A stretch of DNA of 64,000 nt from Streptomyces ortus (lineage in GTDB: Bacteria; Actinomycetota; Actinomycetes; Streptomycetales; Streptomycetaceae). Of the stretch, positions 60,870-64,000 are shown in pieces. Each line of letters starts with the position of its first letter. Within the stretch, counting starts at the first letter, position 1. The notes beneath the pieces were generated by a model that was not told the DNA's origin, searched no databases, and saw only the letters and a list, made by a program, of their open reading frames with translations. A program made the translations under genes and the position numbers. Location of the stretch: positions 3,874,118 to 3,938,117 of the forward strand of contig NZ_JAIFZO010000002.1 of the NCBI RefSeq assembly GCF_026341275.1, written 5' to 3'.

Positions 60870-62096
60870 TCAGCCCTTGGTGGCGCTCCCGTGCAGGGTC
60901 CGTGCCAGCCTCGGGCCGAGCCAGCGCTTGAGCCTGCGCAGGGATTCGAGCCGCCCGGCCGCCCGGTCGAGCCGGTAGTAGAGCTGCGGTGGCACGTACG
61001 GCAGCAGCGGTGAGTGCCGCTGGCCGAGCAGGGCGAACATCTGCGCCGGGGGCAGGTCGATGTACCGCGGCAGGTTCTCGTACCACTGGGCGCTGTGGCG
61101 GGCCGCGCTCTGCACGGACAGCAGTTCGGCCTTGCGCACCTTCTCGTACGCGGCGAGGGCCGGGGCGAGTCCGGCCTGCCCCGGCGTCCCGGCCCCCTCG
61201 CCGAGTGCGTCGGCCAGGGCGATGGCGTCCTCCAGGGCGAGGGTGGTGCCCGCGCCGATGGAGTAGTGCGTGGTGTGGGCGGCGTCGCCGAGCAGGACGA
61301 CGTTCCCGTGGGACCAGGTCCGGTTGGTGAGGGTGCGGAAGTTCAGCCACTGCGCGCTGCCGCCCGCGCTCGCCCGTCCGATGAGCCGGTGGCCGTCCAG
61401 CAGCTTGACGAAGAGCTCTTCGAGGCGGGCGAGCCCCTCTGCCTCGTCGGCCCGGTCGAGGCCGAGGCCCGTCCAGGTCTCGGGCGAGCACTCGACGACA
61501 CAGGTGCTGCGGTCGTCGCCGAACCCGTAGGCGTAGCACCAGATCCAGCCGTGCGGTGTCTGTACGAAGGCGAAGGTGAACGCCTCGAAGACCTTCGTGG
61601 TGCCCAGCCAGATGTATCGGTTGCGGCCGAGTGCCACCTCGGTGCCGAAGTGGGCGGCGTGGCGCTCGCGCACCCCGCTGCGCACGCCGTCGCAGGCGAC
61701 GACCAGGTCGGCCTCGGGCAGTGCGGCCCCGTCGGCGATCTCGTCCTCGAACTCGACGCGTACGCCCAGGGCGCGGGCCCGCTCGGCGAGGATGTCCAGC
61801 AGCCGGCCGCGGCCGATACCGAAGCCCTCGTCACCGTGGTGCGTGGTGGTGCGGTCGCCGACGTGCGCGACCCCGTCGCTCCAGCGGACCGAGTTCTCCC
61901 GCACGGCCCGCGCCGACTCGGGGTCTCCCGCCTCCAGTTTGCCGAGCAGGCTCCCCCAGTACGTCACGCCCCAGCCGTAGGTCGATCCGGCCGGGTTGCG
62001 TTCATGGACCGTGATCTCGTGGTCCGGGTCCTGGCGCTTCAGCAGGATCGAGAGGTACAGGCCGGCGGGCCCACCGCCGACGCAGGCGATCTTCAC
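60870..62096 (-). CDS. FAD-dependent monooxygenase (PHBH/anthraniloyl-CoA-monooxygenase-like)
   Basis: A 408-residue flavoprotein. VKIACVGGGPAGLYLSILLKRQDP is the N-terminal dinucleotide-binding motif, LVVACDGVRSGVRERHA the conserved DG motif, and VLLGDAAHTTHYSIGAGTTLALEDAIALADAL the GD motif and second FAD contact. VKIACVGGGPAGLY resembles anthraniloyl-CoA monooxygenase/phenol-hydroxylase N-domains, but the protein ends after the FAD domain. GTG 62096 is chosen because the motif starts there and GGGGATG precedes it; the frame is open 31 more codons upstream. It is probably an aromatic-ring hydroxylase in a catabolic or secondary pathway; no partner gene is adjacent. Confidence 0.88.
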   Translation of the reverse strand: MKIACVGGGPAGLYLSILLKRQDPDHEITVHERNPAGSTYGWGVTYWGSLLGKLEAGDPESARAVRENSVRWSDGVAHVGDRTTTHHGDEGFGIGRGRLLDILAERARALGVRVEFEDEIADGAALPEADLVVACDGVRSGVRERHAAHFGTEVALGRNRYIWLGTTKVFEAFTFAFVQTPHGWIWCYAYGFGDDRSTCVVECSPETWTGLGLDRADEAEGLARLEELFVKLLDGHRLIGRASAGGSAQWLNFRTLTNRTWSHGNVVLLGDAAHTTHYSIGAGTTLALEDAIALADALGEGAGTPGQAGLAPALAAYEKVRKAELLSVQSAARHSAQWYENLPRYIDLPPAQMFALLGQRHSPLLPYVPPQLYYRLDRAAGRLESLRRLKRWLGPRLARTLHGSATKG

Positions 62097-62335
62097 GCGC
62101 GCATCCCCACATTCTTCGGTCGAGTAGCGGTCGAGCAGCCGTCGAGTCACCGTCGAGTCGCCGCCTGCCTGCCGACGGTCGAGCGTCACTCAAGGTCGTC
62201 GGTCGACAGCAAAGAGTAGGGGTGCGGCGGGCGGCCCCTCGACGCACCGCGCCGTGTGTCGCCACGGTCCGGCTGTGATGACAGGGTGAACCTGGGCATC
62301 CGGACAGCAGCACCGGACGCGTCTGGGAAGGGCTC

Positions 62336-62659
62336 ATGGACACCAACTTGTGGATTCTGGTCATCGTCGCCGCGGTGGTACTGGCGGCGGCGCTCGCGGG
62401 GGCGGTCGTCCTGACCGTCCGTCTGGTCCGCACGCGGCGGAACCTGCGCCGCGCCGGGCTGCCGACGGGCCCCCGCTGGGTCTTCTGGGGGGCGATCGCC
62501 TATGTCGTGCTGCCGACCGATCTGATGCCCGACCCAGCCTACTTCGACGACATCGCCGTACTGCTGCTGGCGCTGCGGTCGATGCGCGCTTCGTCCGCCC
62601 CGCTGCGCCGGGACACCCGCGACTCTGCTTGGCTGACTCCGTCAGACAAGGACCTCTAG
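62336..62659 (+). CDS. DUF1232 (YkvA-like) membrane protein
   Basis: A 107-residue protein. An N-terminal TM helix (about 5-28, LWILVIVAAVVLAAALAGAVVLT), a basic loop and the DUF1232 block WVFWGAIAYVVLPTDLMPDPAYFDDIAVLLLALRSM (about 48-85), whose PTDLMPD...DD motif defines the family, then a charged tail. The role is unknown. The MBL-fold gene begins 13 bases downstream on the same strand, so they are probably co-transcribed. Confidence 0.82.
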   Translation: MDTNLWILVIVAAVVLAAALAGAVVLTVRLVRTRRNLRRAGLPTGPRWVFWGAIAYVVLPTDLMPDPAYFDDIAVLLLALRSMRASSAPLRRDTRDSAWLTPSDKDL

Positions 62660-62672
62660 GTTCGGAACGAAC

Positions 62673-63419
62673 ATGCAGGCAGACATCCGTCAAGTCGCCG
62701 ACGGCGTCCATCTCGTGCACGGCAGCAACACCAACTGGGTGATCCTCACCGAGGGGGACGCCGTCACCCTCGTGGACACCGGGTATCCCGGAGACCGCGA
62801 GAAGGTGCTCGCGTCCCTTTCCGCCGTGGGCGGTTCACCCGAGGCCGTCACGGCCGTTCTCGTGACGCACGCCCACAACGACCACCTCGGGTCGGCCGAG
62901 TACCTCAGCAGCACCTACGGCACGCCCGTCTACACCCATGAGGCCGAAGTCCCGCACGCGCGCCGGGACTTCCTCCATCAGGTGAGCATCGGACAGGTCC
63001 TGAAGAACGCCTGGCGGCCCGGGGTGGCGCCGTGGGCCGTGCACGCGCTGAGGTCCGGCGGCACCGCCCAGGTGCCGGTCGCCCGGCCGCGCGCGTTTCC
63101 CGCCCAGGGGCCGCTCGACCTGCCCGGCCGTCCCGTTCCCGTGCACACCCCGGGGCACACGGCGGGCCACTGCGCCTTCCACCTGCCCGAGGCGGGCGTG
63201 GTGATCTCGGGCGACGGGCTGGTCAACGGTCACCCCACGTCGCGCGTGACGGGGCCACAGCTGCTGCCTGTCATGTTCCACCACGACCGGGGCGGGGCGC
63301 TGGCCTCGCTCGACGCGTTCGAGGCGCTGTCGGGCGACATCCTGCTGCCCGGGCACGGCCCCGTGCACCACGGCTCGATACGGGAGGCGGCGGCGCGGGC
63401 CCGCGAACGGGCGGCCTGA
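62673..63419 (+). CDS. MBL-fold metallo-hydrolase
   Basis: A 248-residue metallo-beta-lactamase-fold enzyme. VTLVDTGYPGD is the N-terminal strand, THAHNDHLG (H66, H68, D70, H71) the HxHxDH metal motif, HTPGHTAGH the third His region, VVISGDGLVN the bridging Asp and LLPGHGPVH the last His. Zinc- or iron-dependent hydrolase of the glyoxalase-II/lactonase type; the substrate is unknown. It starts 13 bases after DUF1232 and is followed at 63438 by a 23-bp hairpin separating it from the convergent aldo/keto reductase gene. Confidence 0.92.
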   Translation: MQADIRQVADGVHLVHGSNTNWVILTEGDAVTLVDTGYPGDREKVLASLSAVGGSPEAVTAVLVTHAHNDHLGSAEYLSSTYGTPVYTHEAEVPHARRDFLHQVSIGQVLKNAWRPGVAPWAVHALRSGGTAQVPVARPRAFPAQGPLDLPGRPVPVHTPGHTAGHCAFHLPEAGVVISGDGLVNGHPTSRVTGPQLLPVMFHHDRGGALASLDAFEALSGDILLPGHGPVHHGSIREAAARARERAA

Positions 63420-63437
63420 CTGGCTCCGATCGCAACC

Positions 63438-63493
63438 GGCCGCGCAGTTCCCCGCGCCCCGTGCTTCAAAGGGGCGCCGGGAACTGCGCGGCC
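63438..63493. terminator. Strong bidirectional hairpin made of two inverted Streptomyces repeat copies
   Basis: 23-bp arms (63438-63460, 63471-63493) with one mismatch around a 10-base loop, 18 bases past the MBL stop. Each arm is a copy of the GGGGCGCGGGGAACTGCGC interspersed element in opposite orientation. Confidence 0.75.
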
Positions 63494-63540
63494 AACCACA
63501 GCGGACCCGCACCCGAACACGAGCCCGGCGGCCCCACCCC

Positions 63541-63562
63541 CCAGGGGCGCGGGGAACTGCGC
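63541..63562 (+). repeat. Interspersed Streptomyces repeat core, second direct copy
   Basis: The 22-bp core (CCAGGGGCGCGGGGAACTGC + GC) is identical to 25780-25801 downstream of glgB, about 38 kb away. It lies between convergent genes. Confidence 0.85.
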
Positions 63563-63630
63563 AACCGGCCACCACCGGCCCGCAGCCAGGTACGGAATCC
63601 CCGGCCCCGGCCCCGCCTGAAGCGCCCCCG

Positions 63631-64000
63631 CTACCAGCGGGATTCGACCTGGGGCCTGATGCGGCGGTCGTACAGGTCCGAGATCGCCGACAGCGTCTCC
63701 GCCGGAAGCGGCGCGAGCTTGCCCGCCGCCGCGTTCGCCCGGGCCTGTTCCGGCGTGCGCGCGCCGGGGATGACCGACGTCACGCCCGGCTGCTGCACGA
63801 TCCACGCCAGCGCGAGCTGCGCCGGGGTGACCCCCTCCGGCGCCAGCGCGGAGAACTCCGCCGCCGCCTCCACACCGGTGGCGTAGTCGACCCCCGAGAA
63901 GGTCTCGCCCTGGTCGAACGCCTCACCGTGCCGGTTGAACGTCCGGTGGTCGTTCGCCGCGAAGACCGTGTCCTTCGTGTACTTGCCGGACAGCAGCCCG
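63631..64000 (-). CDS. Aldo/keto reductase, C-terminal part (5' end outside the window)
   Basis: The last 123 codons of a minus-strand gene open to the window edge (visible start LLSGKYTKDTVFAANDHRTFNRHGEAF). LAPEGVTPAQLALAWIVQQPGVTSVIPGARTPEQARANAAAGKLAPLPAETLSAISDLY is the AKR C-terminal signature, with the VIPGARTPEQ NADPH-binding loop. The catalytic Tyr/Lys/His and N-terminal barrel are outside the window. It is an oxidoreductase of carbonyl or sugar substrates, convergent with the MBL gene. Confidence 0.9.
   Translation of the reverse strand, partial: GLLSGKYTKDTVFAANDHRTFNRHGEAFDQGETFSGVDYATGVEAAAEFSALAPEGVTPAQLALAWIVQQPGVTSVIPGARTPEQARANAAAGKLAPLPAETLSAISDLYDRRIRPQVESRW

Overview
This window is high-GC actinobacterial chromosome, almost certainly Streptomyces. 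The evidence is very strong G/C third-position bias, GTG starts with AGGAGG-type sites, Tat and Sec exported glycosidases, ANTAR and SigB-type regulators, several Streptomyces-restricted families (DUF5133, DUF6114, DUF6230, DUF6479, DUF4032) and the interspersed GGGGCGCGGGGAACTGCGC intergenic repeat. I see no rRNA, tRNA, CRISPR array, prophage or insertion sequence. The window cuts a gene at each end: a subtilase-like C-terminus on the left and an aldo/keto reductase on the right.

Left part (1-17 kb): a secreted S8-type peptidase fragment, a TrmB/LuxR-type regulator, two membrane proteins (DUF6629-like and a GT39/PMT-like glycosyltransferase), a secreted NPP1 protein, an alpha/beta hydrolase, a secreted CBM13 beta-helix protein followed by a ThuA-like protein, a long-chain acyl-CoA synthetase, a lipoprotein, and a Tat-exported GH106-like glycosidase.

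GlgE pathway (17-26 kb): a degenerate RsbW/SpoIIAB-like ATPase-fold gene diverges from DUF5133-glgE-treS-mak-glgB. TreS makes maltose from trehalose, Mak phosphorylates it, GlgE polymerises maltose-1-phosphate into alpha-1,4-glucan and GlgB branches the product. The genes overlap or are nearly adjacent. treS stands out by codon usage (C-ending codons with GAA, AAA and CAA).

Middle (26-35 kb): an oxidoreductase, DUF4180, an MFS exporter next to a TetR regulator, an EamA transporter diverging from tetR across a perfect 14-bp inverted repeat, a lysE/argP pair around its own palindrome, DUF4032 and a tandem universal stress protein. A carbohydrate locus (35-42 kb) follows: ROK regulator, GH27, GH95 and an SGNH esterase in one tightly packed minus-strand operon. 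The ROK frame has no stop codon before the GH27 gene.

Right part (42-64 kb): an ABCG-type half transporter, a class-V aminotransferase-fold protein, a stand-alone ATP-dependent DNA ligase, a HemK-like methyltransferase, CsbD, an ANTAR protein, a SigB/F/G sigma factor with a long Asp/His/Arg-rich tail, DUF6479, a VOC protein, a haem-oxygenase-like/CDGSH/AlkB trio, a DUF6230-DUF6114 pair beside a secreted protein, an orphan ChvE-like sugar-binding lipoprotein, a Tat-exported beta-propeller amidohydrolase, an FAD monooxygenase, a DUF1232 protein and an MBL-fold hydrolase. Function calls come from motif and family recognition by eye; no database search was run.
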